DNA from: Chloroflexota bacterium | Lineage (GTDB): Bacteria; Chloroflexota; Dehalococcoidia; SZUA-161; SpSt-899 | Assembly: GCA_018657655.1 (NCBI GenBank) | Contig: JABHWQ010000043.1 | Span: 1-6,197 of the forward strand | Reading direction: 5' to 3' | Length of the DNA: 6,197 bases | Part shown: positions 1 through 5,929 of the stretch, piece after piece | Position numbering within the stretch: position 1 is the first letter of the stretch | How the letters are laid out: every line of letters begins with the position of its first letter | Translations under genes and position numbers: made by a program | Notes under the pieces: model-generated | The model's database searches: none | Seen by the model: the letters and a program-made list of their open reading frames with translations, nothing else | Told to the model about the DNA's origin: nothing

Positions 1-1938
1 AATGTAGAGCATATCTCCCCGACCCAGCAGTTTTTCTGCTCCGGTAGCATCCAGGATGGTGCGTGAGTCGATCGATGAAACTACCGCGAAACTTATTCGT
101 GTCGGGAAATTAGCTTTGATCAAACCCGTGATAACATCAACCGAGGGCCGTTGAGTAGCGACGATGAGGTGTATCCCGGTGGCTCGCGCAAGCTGGGCCA
201 GGCGACAGATCAGTGGTTCAGCGACATCGGGCGCAGTCATCATAAGGTCAGCCAGCTCATCAATAATTACCACAATGTATGGCATCGGCACCGATACTTT
301 AGGGTTACGATTATACGTCTCAATATTGCGGGCCCCGACATTGGCGAAATCACGATAGCGTCTATCCATCTCCATGGTTACACGCCTCAGGGCCTCAACG
401 GCTTTGTCCACGTCCACTATGACCGGAGTGAGGAGATGAGGAACCCCGACGAAGGTTACCATCTCAACTCGTTTAGGATCGATGAGGATCAGACGGACTT
501 CTGCCGGAGTGGTCTGGGACAAGAGACAACTAACAATACAGTTGAGGCAGACAGATTTACCGCTTCCGGTGGCTCCGGCGATAAGAACGTGAGGCATTTT
601 TGCCAGATCGCCAACTACCGCTTCTCCGCCAGCACCTTGCCCCAGGGCGGTTGCCAGCCTGGATTTGCTGATTGCTTTTTTGAAAACAGGGCTCTCAACC
701 ACATTGCGCAGCGTGACAATAGCGGTGCTTACATTCGGGACCTCAATTCCAACGAGTGCTTTTCCCGGAACTGGAGCTTCGATTCTAATATCGGAGACAG
801 CTAGTGCCAATGCCAGATCGTTGGAGAGCGACGTAATTCGGTCTACTTTAACCCGGGTTTTGGAAACCTCTTCCATATGGAATTTGGGATTTCCGTCTTT
901 ATCCAAGATAGGTTTTCCGTTCTGGTCTTTTTCAATAATTTTCTTGTGCTTCCGAAGCCAGCCTGGTTCAATTCCGAATTGGGTTACGGAAGGACCCGGA
1001 TTGATTTGACGAACATGTACTTCTACCCCATAACTGCCCAAAGCATCCTCAATCAATCGTGCCCTATCATCGTCATTTGCTTGGGCGAAACTGGCCTTTG
1101 GAGCTTGATCGAGAATTTCCATGGGGGGCAGTTGTCGATCGATACTAGGCAGGATAACATCTTCGACGTTCGATTGGTCTTCATCTGCTTCCGTTATGGA
1201 TGATGTAAATCCCGGCAGAGCCTGCTGTTTTCCGGTGGGTTCGGGTTCACTGACGGCTTCCCTAATTTGTACTGGAGCGGACTTGACGGTCTTTGACCGA
1301 GCCCGATGTTTTTCTCTGGTTGCCAAAAGACGAATCTTTGTGAATAGAATAGAGGTGTATTTCCTCAAATTGGCCCATAATCGAGCGGCGAAAACAGCTA
1401 TTCGGGGATGAGCCCACAGCCACGACTTGCGAGTGGCTGTCTTTATTAGTAACAGAGATTGCGCTGGTACAACGAGCATTATGCCGGCGAGTATTAATAC
1501 CAGCAGCCGAGCCCATGTATGGGAAGTTCCGGCGATAGAATTTCCTAGAGACCCGGCTAGAGTCCTATCTTCCAGAGAAACGCCGGCTATTGATAAAGAC
1601 GGGTGATAGAGGGCCATTATCCCTAAAAGGGCAACACTGAACGGTATAGCTGCCAGCCAGATGTTCCAGCGTTGTTTCAAACTAGTGAATTGACGCCGCC
1701 ATATCACCCAAACCCCGGCCACAATCCATAAGCCAAATACTATTATGCCCAGCCCTAACGTGGAGAAAACCGCTTCCCCAATGACCTCATGAAGGAAAAT
1801 CAGTATCGCTAAAGCCAGACCTGCCAGAGCCGCTCCCCAAAAGTGCCAAGAGAGAATAAATTGAGGAGTTCCTCCCCCTGTGCTTTTGGGGTGTGATTTG
1901 GACATAGTTCGTTTCTGCTTTGATGCACTCCTTGCCAT
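1..1938 (-). CDS. ftsK: FtsK/SpoIIIE-type DNA translocase, C-terminus cut by window edge
   Basis: Membrane-anchored ATPase motor that pumps chromosomal DNA through the closing septum during division. The frame is open for 646 codons with no stop and runs off the left edge, so the end of the motor and any DNA-reading gamma domain are not seen. Hydrophobic segments at about residues 30-49, 58-80, 93-109 and 143-165 form the N-terminal membrane domain. A charged linker follows, then an LPPMEIL motif near residue 272 that opens the translocase core. The Walker A motif is GATGSGKS (455-462), followed by DPKRVE (487-492), Walker B VVIIDE (556-561) and ATQRPSVD (594-601). The ATG at 1938 is chosen because GGAG lies 11 bases upstream; a second in-frame ATG at 1905 has a worse site. 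A charged stretch at about 327-360, between EPG and VKVDRI, is not present in the SpoIIIE pattern I remember. The gene lies 63 bases downstream of the uracil-DNA glycosylase with no terminator between, so co-transcription is possible. Confidence 0.97.
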   Translation of the reverse strand, partial: MARSASKQKRTMSKSHPKSTGGGTPQFILSWHFWGAALAGLALAILIFLHEVIGEAVFSTLGLGIIVFGLWIVAGVWVIWRRQFTSLKQRWNIWLAAIPFSVALLGIMALYHPSLSIAGVSLEDRTLAGSLGNSIAGTSHTWARLLVLILAGIMLVVPAQSLLLIKTATRKSWLWAHPRIAVFAARLWANLRKYTSILFTKIRLLATREKHRARSKTVKSAPVQIREAVSEPEPTGKQQALPGFTSSITEADEDQSNVEDVILPSIDRQLPPMEILDQAPKASFAQANDDDRARLIEDALGSYGVEVHVRQINPGPSVTQFGIEPGWLRKHKKIIEKDQNGKPILDKDGNPKFHMEEVSKTRVKVDRITSLSNDLALALAVSDIRIEAPVPGKALVGIEVPNVSTAIVTLRNVVESPVFKKAISKSRLATALGQGAGGEAVVGDLAKMPHVLIAGATGSGKSVCLNCIVSCLLSQTTPAEVRLILIDPKRVEMVTFVGVPHLLTPVIVDVDKAVEALRRVTMEMDRRYRDFANVGARNIETYNRNPKVSVPMPYIVVIIDELADLMMTAPDVAEPLICRLAQLARATGIHLIVATQRPSVDVITGLIKANFPTRISFAVVSSIDSRTILDATGAEKLLGRGDMLYI

Positions 1939-2001
1939 TTGGGCTTTTTCTCCAACAAATAAGGGAGGCTATCAAGCTCAACCCTTTGTTTCTAGATGAG
2001 C

Positions 2002-2604
2002 CTAGAACATGCTAAGTTGTTCGGGCTCTGGTTCGGTGGTATCCACTACGGTATCGCTGGCTTCAGCCAGAATTCCGGGGAGTTTGAGGATATCGGCTTC
2101 AATTGTTTTACGTAAGCTTTGCTGATGGAGTGCGGCAGCCGGATGATACATAGCGAAGAAAAGCCTGCCGTCAATCCTCTGAGCAGTACCATGGATTTTC
2201 CCGATGCTTGTACCGTCGAAAAAATTGGCCATCGAGTGACGGCCGAGAGTAACGATCACTTTTGGTGAAATGATTTCAATTTGGCGATCGAGCCACCCCC
2301 GGCAGGATTCAATCTCTTGTGGCAGTGGATCGCGGTTGTTCGGAGGCCGACACTTTATCACATTACAAATGTAGACTTTGTTTCTATCAAGATCGATGGA
2401 TGCTAATAGCTCATCGAGGAACTTACCCGCCGCTCCCACAAAAGGACGACCCTGCTGGTCTTCGTAAAACCCCGGAGCTTCGCCAATAAATACTATTTCA
2501 GCATTCTCAGCCCCCTCTCCGGGAACTACTTTGGTTCGAGTTTGCGCTAATTCGCAATCTTGACAAAGTGAGATTTCTTGGTTGAGGTTGGCCAGGGTTG
2601 TCAA
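2002..2604 (-). CDS. Family-4 (iron-sulfur) uracil-DNA glycosylase
   Basis: Base-excision repair enzyme that removes uracil, mostly from deaminated cytosine, and leaves an abasic site. With the TTG at 2604 as start the protein has 200 residues, usual for family 4. Cysteines at 14, 17, 85 and 101 fit the 4Fe-4S ligand pattern of this family. The first active-site motif is GEAPG (41-45), followed by ED and PFVG (54-57). The second is YHPAAAL around His154. Asn81 lies in the conserved stretch just before Cys85. The start is decided by AAAGGAG eight bases upstream of this TTG. The frame stays open to another TTG at 2652, but that one has no comparable site and would add 16 residues with no family resemblance. 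The C-terminal tail is acidic and Pro/Glu-rich and ends in LSMF. I saw no convincing promoter between the 2721-2755 terminator and this gene, although one is expected there. ftsK follows downstream. Confidence 0.96.
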   Translation of the reverse strand: MTTLANLNQEISLCQDCELAQTRTKVVPGEGAENAEIVFIGEAPGFYEDQQGRPFVGAAGKFLDELLASIDLDRNKVYICNVIKCRPPNNRDPLPQEIESCRGWLDRQIEIISPKVIVTLGRHSMANFFDGTSIGKIHGTAQRIDGRLFFAMYHPAAALHQQSLRKTIEADILKLPGILAEASDTVVDTTEPEPEQLSMF

Positions 2605-2612
2605 TTCAGAAA

Positions 2613-2619
2613 CTCCTTT
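2613..2619 (-). promoter_or_regulatory. Ribosome binding site that fixes the glycosylase TTG start
   Basis: AAAGGAG on the minus strand is separated by eight bases from the TTG at 2604. This is a near-ideal Shine-Dalgarno sequence and spacing. It supports the shorter 200-residue glycosylase over a longer version beginning at the TTG at 2652. Confidence 0.8.
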
Positions 2620-2720
2620 GGTATAAAAAATAGACTGGGCAGTTCCAATCAAGGTTTCTTGCCATTACCCAATTGATATTGCCATGCAAAACTCAGAGAG
2701 ATAGTGATTACCAGAGTGAT

Positions 2721-2755
2721 AAAAAGCCACGGCCAAAATAGGCCGCGCTTTTTTT
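2721..2755 (-). terminator. Rho-independent terminator after acpP
   Basis: On the minus strand an A-run is followed by GCGCGGCC, a six-base loop TATTTT, then GGCCGTGGC and TTTTT. The stem pairs GGCC with GGCC and continues C-G, G-U, C-G, one bulged G, then G-C and A-U pairs. The hairpin starts about 100 bases beyond the acpP stop and precedes the glycosylase, so it closes the yceD-acpP block. On the plus strand the same DNA also ends in a T-run, but the G-U pair becomes an A-C mismatch, so the minus direction is favoured. Confidence 0.8.
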
Positions 2756-2856
2756 GATCAATATATTACTGCTAACACCTCATCGCCAATTCCTAAAAAG
2801 CACCCAATATCCAGAAGATTGTCAAATGAGATTTATCGTCGATTCGTTAGGAGGGT

Positions 2857-3117
2857 TTACTCTTCCTCGAAGCCGTGTTCTTTCAGGTAATCAACAGCAT
2901 TTTTTACTGTTAGAAGTTTCTCAGCATCTTCATCCGGAATTTCCAGAGGATTGCTGTCTGATCCAAATTGTTCCTCGAAAGCCATAACAAGCTCGACAAG
3001 ATCGAGGGAATCTGCGTTGAGATCATCCGCAAATGAAGCTTCCATGGTGACTTCAGGTTCGTCTACACCTAGCTGCTCCACTATTATACTCTTCACTCGA
3101 TCAAAAAGTGTGGCCAT
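2857..3117 (-). CDS. acpP: Acyl carrier protein
   Basis: Small acidic cytosolic carrier that holds growing acyl chains on a 4'-phosphopantetheine arm during type II fatty acid synthesis. The 86-residue product has the signature DADSLDLVELV pattern (here N-A-DSLDLVELV) with Ser37 as the attachment site. It also has the helix II acidic face and the IPDEDAEK stretch leading into helix III. GGAGG eight bases before the ATG supports the start. The protein is slightly longer than the usual 77-80 residues because the loop between helix II and helix III (GSDSNPL, about residues 52-58) is about five residues longer than in the Escherichia coli protein. It is the last gene of its block, 47 bases after nusB, with its own likely promoter in that gap and a terminator downstream. 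FabD, two genes upstream, loads malonyl groups onto this protein. Confidence 0.97.
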   Translation of the reverse strand: MATLFDRVKSIIVEQLGVDEPEVTMEASFADDLNADSLDLVELVMAFEEQFGSDSNPLEIPDEDAEKLLTVKNAVDYLKEHGFEEE

Positions 3118-3149
3118 GTTTTACCCTCCATGAATTGTTTTCAAACGTC

Positions 3150-3179
3150 ATTATAACATGAAAATTAGCTCTGTGTTAT
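3150..3179 (-). promoter_or_regulatory. Internal promoter for acpP with extended -10
   Basis: On the minus strand TATAAT (3150-3155) is preceded by TGT, giving a full extended -10 box. ATAACA (3174-3179, four of six matches to TTGACA) lies 18 bases upstream and overlaps the end of nusB. Transcription would start near 3143, about 26 bases before the acpP ATG and upstream of its GGAGG. A separate promoter suits the high demand for acyl carrier protein. The evidence is sequence match only. Confidence 0.65.
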
Positions 3180-3578
3180 TGCAGAGCTAACCGATCCCAA
3201 AACGCCATTAATAAATTTGGCGGAATTGTTGTTGCCAAAGGCTTTTGCCAGTTCCACCGCTTCGTTGATAGCAACCTTGACCGGAACTCTCTTATCGAAT
3301 ACTAATTCGAAAATAGCCAACCGCAATATGGCGCGATCGATCAAAGACAGTTGCTCAACCGGGAAACTCGGTGCGAACTTGCGTATTTGAGTATCGATAC
3401 CGTCTTTGTTTTCCTTGACGCCAATCACAAGTTCCTGGACGAACGTGAGTGCATCTTCAGTAAGCGGATTTTCCTGCGTCAACAATCGGATAGAGGAATT
3501 CAGGTCGTGCCCGACACAATCGAATTCGTACAAAGCTTGTAAAGCTACTATTCTGGATCTTCGTCTGCCGCTTTCCAT
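3165..3578 (-). CDS. nusB: Transcription antitermination factor NusB
   Basis: RNA-binding protein that pairs with NusE (ribosomal protein S10) on boxA RNA to help polymerase read through rRNA operons. The 137-residue length is typical. The N-terminal RRRSRIVALQALYEFD (residues 5-20) holds the arginine-rich helix seen across the family. IDRAILRLAIFEL (80-92) and VAINEAVELAKAFGNNNSAK (102-121) followed by FINGVLG are classic NusB signatures. The ATG at 3578 directly follows a run of A residues. No good Shine-Dalgarno sequence is visible, only AAAGAA about a dozen bases away, so translation may be weak or depend on an unstructured leader. It lies 52 bases after fabD and 47 before acpP on the same strand, with no terminator on either side, so it is probably part of the yceD-acpP transcript. 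Confidence 0.96.
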   Translation of the reverse strand: MESGRRRSRIVALQALYEFDCVGHDLNSSIRLLTQENPLTEDALTFVQELVIGVKENKDGIDTQIRKFAPSFPVEQLSLIDRAILRLAIFELVFDKRVPVKVAINEAVELAKAFGNNNSAKFINGVLGSVSSAITQS

Positions 3579-3630
3579 TTTTTTTGATATTCTTTATGAT
3601 TACAGCATATCTCTCAAAGAGCAATTAGGT

Positions 3631-4548
3631 TTAGAGAGACAGCGATGCAATAGAATCCAGACTATTGACGTTCACCAGTTTTACATCCCGACTTATTCTT
3701 TTAATAAGTCCGGTCAGTACTTGCCCTGGCCCAATTTCAACAAAGGTAGTCACTCCAGCGTCTACCATGTATTCAATGGAAGGTTGCCAGCGAACGCATC
3801 CGCATACTTGATTCAGGATTCCGTCTACCACTTCTTCAGCGGTGGCTTCGGGCTCGGCGGTAATATTGGCTATTATTGGTATCGACGGGTTTTGAAAATC
3901 GAACTTGGAAACTGCTTTGACCAATCCTTCCGCAGCGAATTCCATGTGGCTGGAATGAAAAGCTCCGCTGACACTGAGCCTGACGCATTTTTTAGCACCT
4001 CTGGCTTTGGCTAAGTCCATCGACCATGCTAAGCCGTTGTTGGTACCGCTGATAACCGTTTGTTCCGGTGAGTTGATGTTGGCAATCTGTGTCCCGGTTT
4101 CCTGGCAGATTTCCTCCAGAGAAATTAGATCAAGTCCGATAATGGCCGCCATTCCTCCGGGGCGTTGACTGCCAGCTTCCTGCATCAGTCGCGCGCGCTC
4201 TTTGACTAGCCGTATCCCGGAAGGGAAGCTCAGCACTCCTGCTGCTACCAACGCTGTGTATTCTCCCAGGCTATGCCCGGCAACGAATGCCGGTTGGACG
4301 CTGTTCCCATTCCCAAATGCCGTCTTTAGACAAGCTATACTAGCTGTCATTACGGCTGGTTGAGTGTTGATAGTCTGCCTAAGTTCGTCTTCAGGACCGT
4401 CGAAGCAAAGTTTGGATAGAGAAAATCCGAGCGCTTCGTCGGCTTCCTCAAATATCTGTCTTGCTCTTGGCGATTCTTCAAACAGGTCAAGTCCCATTCC
4501 TACTGCCTGAGATCCTTGACCAGGAAAGACAAATGCTATTTTACTCAT
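3631..4548 (-). CDS. fabD: Malonyl-CoA:ACP transacylase
   Basis: Transfers malonyl from CoA to acyl carrier protein, supplying the extender unit for fatty acid synthesis in the cytosol. The 305-residue length is normal. FVFPGQGSQ (6-14) forms the oxyanion region. GHSLGEY (91-97) carries the nucleophile Ser93, Arg118 lies in KERARLM and should bind the malonyl carboxylate, and GAFHSSHM (195-202) supplies the catalytic histidine, most likely His198. The C-terminal EIGPGQVLTGLIKR motif is intact. The ATG at 4548 is preferred over the in-frame GTG at 4563 because GGAGG sits five bases before it. It lies 72 bases after rpmF and 52 before nusB. Its acceptor, ACP, is encoded two genes downstream, so the two are likely co-expressed. 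A short inverted repeat (CCGTC and GACGG on the minus strand) abuts the ribosome site and could affect its access. Confidence 0.97.
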   Translation of the reverse strand: MSKIAFVFPGQGSQAVGMGLDLFEESPRARQIFEEADEALGFSLSKLCFDGPEDELRQTINTQPAVMTASIACLKTAFGNGNSVQPAFVAGHSLGEYTALVAAGVLSFPSGIRLVKERARLMQEAGSQRPGGMAAIIGLDLISLEEICQETGTQIANINSPEQTVISGTNNGLAWSMDLAKARGAKKCVRLSVSGAFHSSHMEFAAEGLVKAVSKFDFQNPSIPIIANITAEPEATAEEVVDGILNQVCGCVRWQPSIEYMVDAGVTTFVEIGPGQVLTGLIKRISRDVKLVNVNSLDSIASLSL

Positions 4549-4553
4549 AAATG

Positions 4554-4558
4554 CCTCC
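4554..4558 (-). promoter_or_regulatory. Ribosome binding site that fixes the fabD start
   Basis: GGAGG on the minus strand is five bases before the ATG at 4548. The upstream in-frame GTG at 4563 overlaps the bases just before this site and has no site of its own, so the ATG, giving an MSKIAFVFPGQGSQ N-terminus, is the likely start. Confidence 0.75.
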
Positions 4559-4620
4559 GTCACGATTCACGAGACGGGCAAATATCGATACTGCCTCCAC
4601 CAATGTCTCTTTATTACTGA

Positions 4621-4809
4621 CTAGCCTTTGCCTTTCTTAACTTCGTATACTTCCCTGCCCTTGTAGGTTCCGCATACGGGGCATACCCGGTGGGGCGGCT
4701 TGGGGCTGTGACATTGTGGGCACACCGACAAGCTTGGGGCTGAGTAAGCCTGGTGGCTTTGCCTGGTGCCGGTTTTGCGTTTGGATGTTTTCCTTTTTGG
4801 TTCAGTCAT
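4621..4809 (-). CDS. rpmF: 50S ribosomal protein L32, zinc-ribbon type
   Basis: Small protein of the large ribosomal subunit. The 62-residue product begins with a lysine/arginine-rich tail (PKRKTSKRKTGTRQSHQA) and carries two CxxC pairs, Cys30/Cys33 and Cys43/Cys46, that form the zinc ribbon of the four-cysteine L32 form. The ATG at 4809 is six bases after the yceD stop. The best purine-rich site, GAGAGG, lies inside the yceD end about 14 bases upstream, so translation may be coupled to yceD. The yceD-rpmF pair is one of the most conserved gene neighbourhoods in bacteria, which supports both calls. Confidence 0.97.
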   Translation of the reverse strand: MTEPKRKTSKRKTGTRQSHQAYSAPSLSVCPQCHSPKPPHRVCPVCGTYKGREVYEVKKGKG

Positions 4810-4815
4810 GACTAA

Positions 4816-5355
4816 TTAGTTTACCTCTCTTCCACTTTCAACCATCTGGTCCTCGATCAGTTTCCTTAGGGGTGACCATCGGGGATCTGATTGCTCGTTC
4901 GAACAATTACACTGACCGGTATTAAGATTTTGTCCGCATTTCTGACATAATCCGGCACACTCCGGTTTGCAAACCGATTTGGCCGGAAGACCGATTATCA
5001 TGTGTTGCCGTAAGGCTTCGCTCAAATCGAGGATATGATCCTCCCCGATGATGAAACCATCTTCTTCCTCAACTTTTGCTACCGACGTTGGCGTATCTTT
5101 TAGTATGTCCCCTGTAGGGAAAAACTCCTCTGAAAGTTCAAATTTCAGAGGATACTGAAACTCTTCCAAGCACCGGCTGCATGTGCAGTTTGCAGTGGTA
5201 TTGAATTCTCCGGTGGCGAGAATACTACGATTGGTAAGGACCAGCCCAATTTCTCCATGAACAGAGGAAAAGCCGTCCCCCATGGTTTCGGAAACAGTAT
5301 AACGCCGCATATTGCCCATAGACTGCTTGAGCTGCTGTGCAACGTTGATTTTCAT
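4816..5355 (-). CDS. yceD: YceD family protein (DUF177), rRNA accumulation factor
   Basis: The family is linked in bacteria and plastids to accumulation of 23S rRNA and large-subunit assembly; the biochemical role is unclear. The 179-residue length fits. Residues 57-62 (CTCSRC) hold the first cysteine cluster, followed by the LEEF pattern common in the family. Cys129, Cys133, Cys137 and Cys140 (CKPECAGLCQKC), then GQNLN, Cys149 and Cys151, form a probable metal-binding knuckle. DPRWSPLRKL near the C-terminus is a strong family signature. The ATG at 5355 follows an AGGGGG stretch about 12 bases away. It is the first gene of the block, with a strong promoter about 30 bases upstream, and its stop lies six bases before rpmF. 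Confidence 0.93.
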   Translation of the reverse strand: MKINVAQQLKQSMGNMRRYTVSETMGDGFSSVHGEIGLVLTNRSILATGEFNTTANCTCSRCLEEFQYPLKFELSEEFFPTGDILKDTPTSVAKVEEEDGFIIGEDHILDLSEALRQHMIIGLPAKSVCKPECAGLCQKCGQNLNTGQCNCSNEQSDPRWSPLRKLIEDQMVESGREVN

Positions 5356-5384
5356 GGCTGTTAAAGTCCCCCTAAGACGAATCT

Positions 5385-5414
5385 ATTGTAGATATAGGGC
5401 TCGCGCTTTGTCAA
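5385..5414 (-). promoter_or_regulatory. Main promoter of the yceD-rpmF-fabD-nusB-acpP block
   Basis: On the minus strand a perfect TTGACA (5409-5414) and TACAAT (5385-5390, five of six) are separated by 18 bases. Transcription would start near 5378, giving a leader of a little over 20 bases that includes the purine-rich site before yceD. This is the best housekeeping-sigma promoter match that I found in the window. Confidence 0.8.
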
Positions 5415-5459
5415 GGTTGGGCGGATTTTTCGGATTCATAGGTTGCTCGCGGGTATTAT

Positions 5460-5490
5460 TTGAATCTGGATTTACGAATTGCGGTATAAT
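5460..5490 (+). promoter_or_regulatory. Possible promoter of the decayed redox gene
   Basis: A perfect TATAAT at 5485-5490 has TTGAAT (four of six) 19 bases upstream at 5460-5465. The spacing is longer than ideal. Transcription would start near 5497, just ahead of the GTG at 5501 that I take as the old start of the redox gene. It may be a relic of that gene's promoter that is still active. Confidence 0.4.
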
Positions 5491-5500
5491 GTGGGTTATA

Positions 5501-5891
5501 GTGGAAACGAAAAAGAACACTGCTTTCACGAACCAGGAAGTTGGTAAGAAGGTTATTTCGGATTTCATAAAGGCCTTCAGTTGTTCCTATTCCACAACAA
5601 AAGAATCTTGGTAGGGTTTTGGGAGTAGATGAAGATGACCTTCTGCTGCGCTCGGTGGTAGGTTTTAGCTCGGGATTGGCCACCACGGGAGATACTTGCG
5701 GCGCAGTAAACGGGAATGTTGTAGTGTTGTAGCCTTCCTTCTCTCGATTTGTACTCAGTGTGCCTCAAGTATACCGAACGGTTGAAGAGAAATATGGCGC
5801 AGTCCGGTGTCGTGATATTTTCGGTTTGAGACTTGATACCGAAGACGGAATTCAGCGATATATCGCTGAAAACAAAATCAATTTGTGTTGA
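5501..5891 (+). pseudogene. Decayed C_GCAxxG_C_C-family redox protein gene
   Basis: Remnant of a small protein family with four conserved cysteines and a CGAxxG motif, thought to be redox-active; substrate unknown. Segment one, 5501-5611, reads METKKN... GKKVISDFIKAFSC with the first cysteine at 5582, then meets TAG at 5612. Segment two, one base forward in phase, reads LGVDEDDLLLR, then GFSSGLATTGDTCGAVNG with the second cysteine at 5697, and ends at TAG 5730-5732. The same phase continues with YRTVEEKYGAVRCRDIFGL (third cysteine 5808) and TEDGIQRYIAENKINLC (fourth cysteine 5886), then TGA at 5889. A further one-base shift would add VEVLFKSLRIR before TAG at 5920. The lesions are thus a frameshift between 5585 and 5612, an amber stop, an apparent loss of about ten codons before the third cysteine, and perhaps a second frameshift. 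The start could be ATG 5489, but that overlaps the TATAAT box. The family call comes from recalled motifs, not a search. Confidence 0.72.
5851..5870. repeat. Perfect 20-base palindrome
   Basis: TTCAGCGATA is followed immediately by its exact reverse complement TATCGCTGAA, with no spacer. It falls inside the third segment of the decayed redox gene, where it reads through IQRYIAE, and about 85 bases before the queA start. Such symmetry suits a dimeric DNA-binding protein, but no regulator gene is visible and the symmetry may be chance in former coding sequence. It is not followed by a T-run, so it is not a terminator. Confidence 0.7.
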
Positions 5892-5895
5892 GGTG

Positions 5896-5925
5896 TTGTT
5901 CAAATCGTTACGGATACGGTAGTAT
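5896..5925 (+). promoter_or_regulatory. Candidate queA promoter
   Basis: TTGTTC (5896-5901, three of six) and TAGTAT (5920-5925, four of six) are 18 bases apart. Transcription would begin near 5932, leaving a leader of about 24 bases to the queA ATG. This is the best pair that I found close to queA, but it is a weak match. Confidence 0.35.
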
Positions 5926-5929
5926 CACT

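Noticed and set aside
151..804. Open frame of 217 codons on the plus strand
   Set aside because: It lies antisense to the FtsK motor domain, whose Walker A, Walker B and other motifs read cleanly on the minus strand. Its protein has no recognisable pattern.
1416..1440. Eight-base inverted repeat ACAGCCAC and GTGGCTGT with a nine-base loop
   Set aside because: It sits inside ftsK coding sequence with no T-run or nearby start, so it is probably chance pairing within codons.
1787..1981. Minus-strand 64-codon frame with a TTG start preceded by AAAGGG
   Set aside because: It overlaps the FtsK N-terminus in another phase, shows no family features, and FtsK has its own start and membrane segments here.
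2605..2652. Longer glycosylase beginning at TTG 2652
   Set aside because: The 16 extra residues have no family match, and AAAGGAG is placed correctly for the TTG at 2604, which also gives the expected cysteine numbering.
2605..2720. Promoter for the glycosylase
   Set aside because: Several partial boxes exist (TTGCAT, TTGATT, TATTTT), but none pair at acceptable spacing with a transcript start upstream of the ribosome site.
3406..4014. Open frame of 202 codons on the plus strand
   Set aside because: It is antisense to the end of fabD and to nusB, both of which carry full family signatures.
5730..5732. In-frame TAG in the redox remnant as pyrrolysine or other recoding
   Set aside because: A frameshift elsewhere in the same remnant is also needed, the family does not have a residue of that kind at this place that I know of, and no pyrrolysine genes are seen. 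Decay is simpler.
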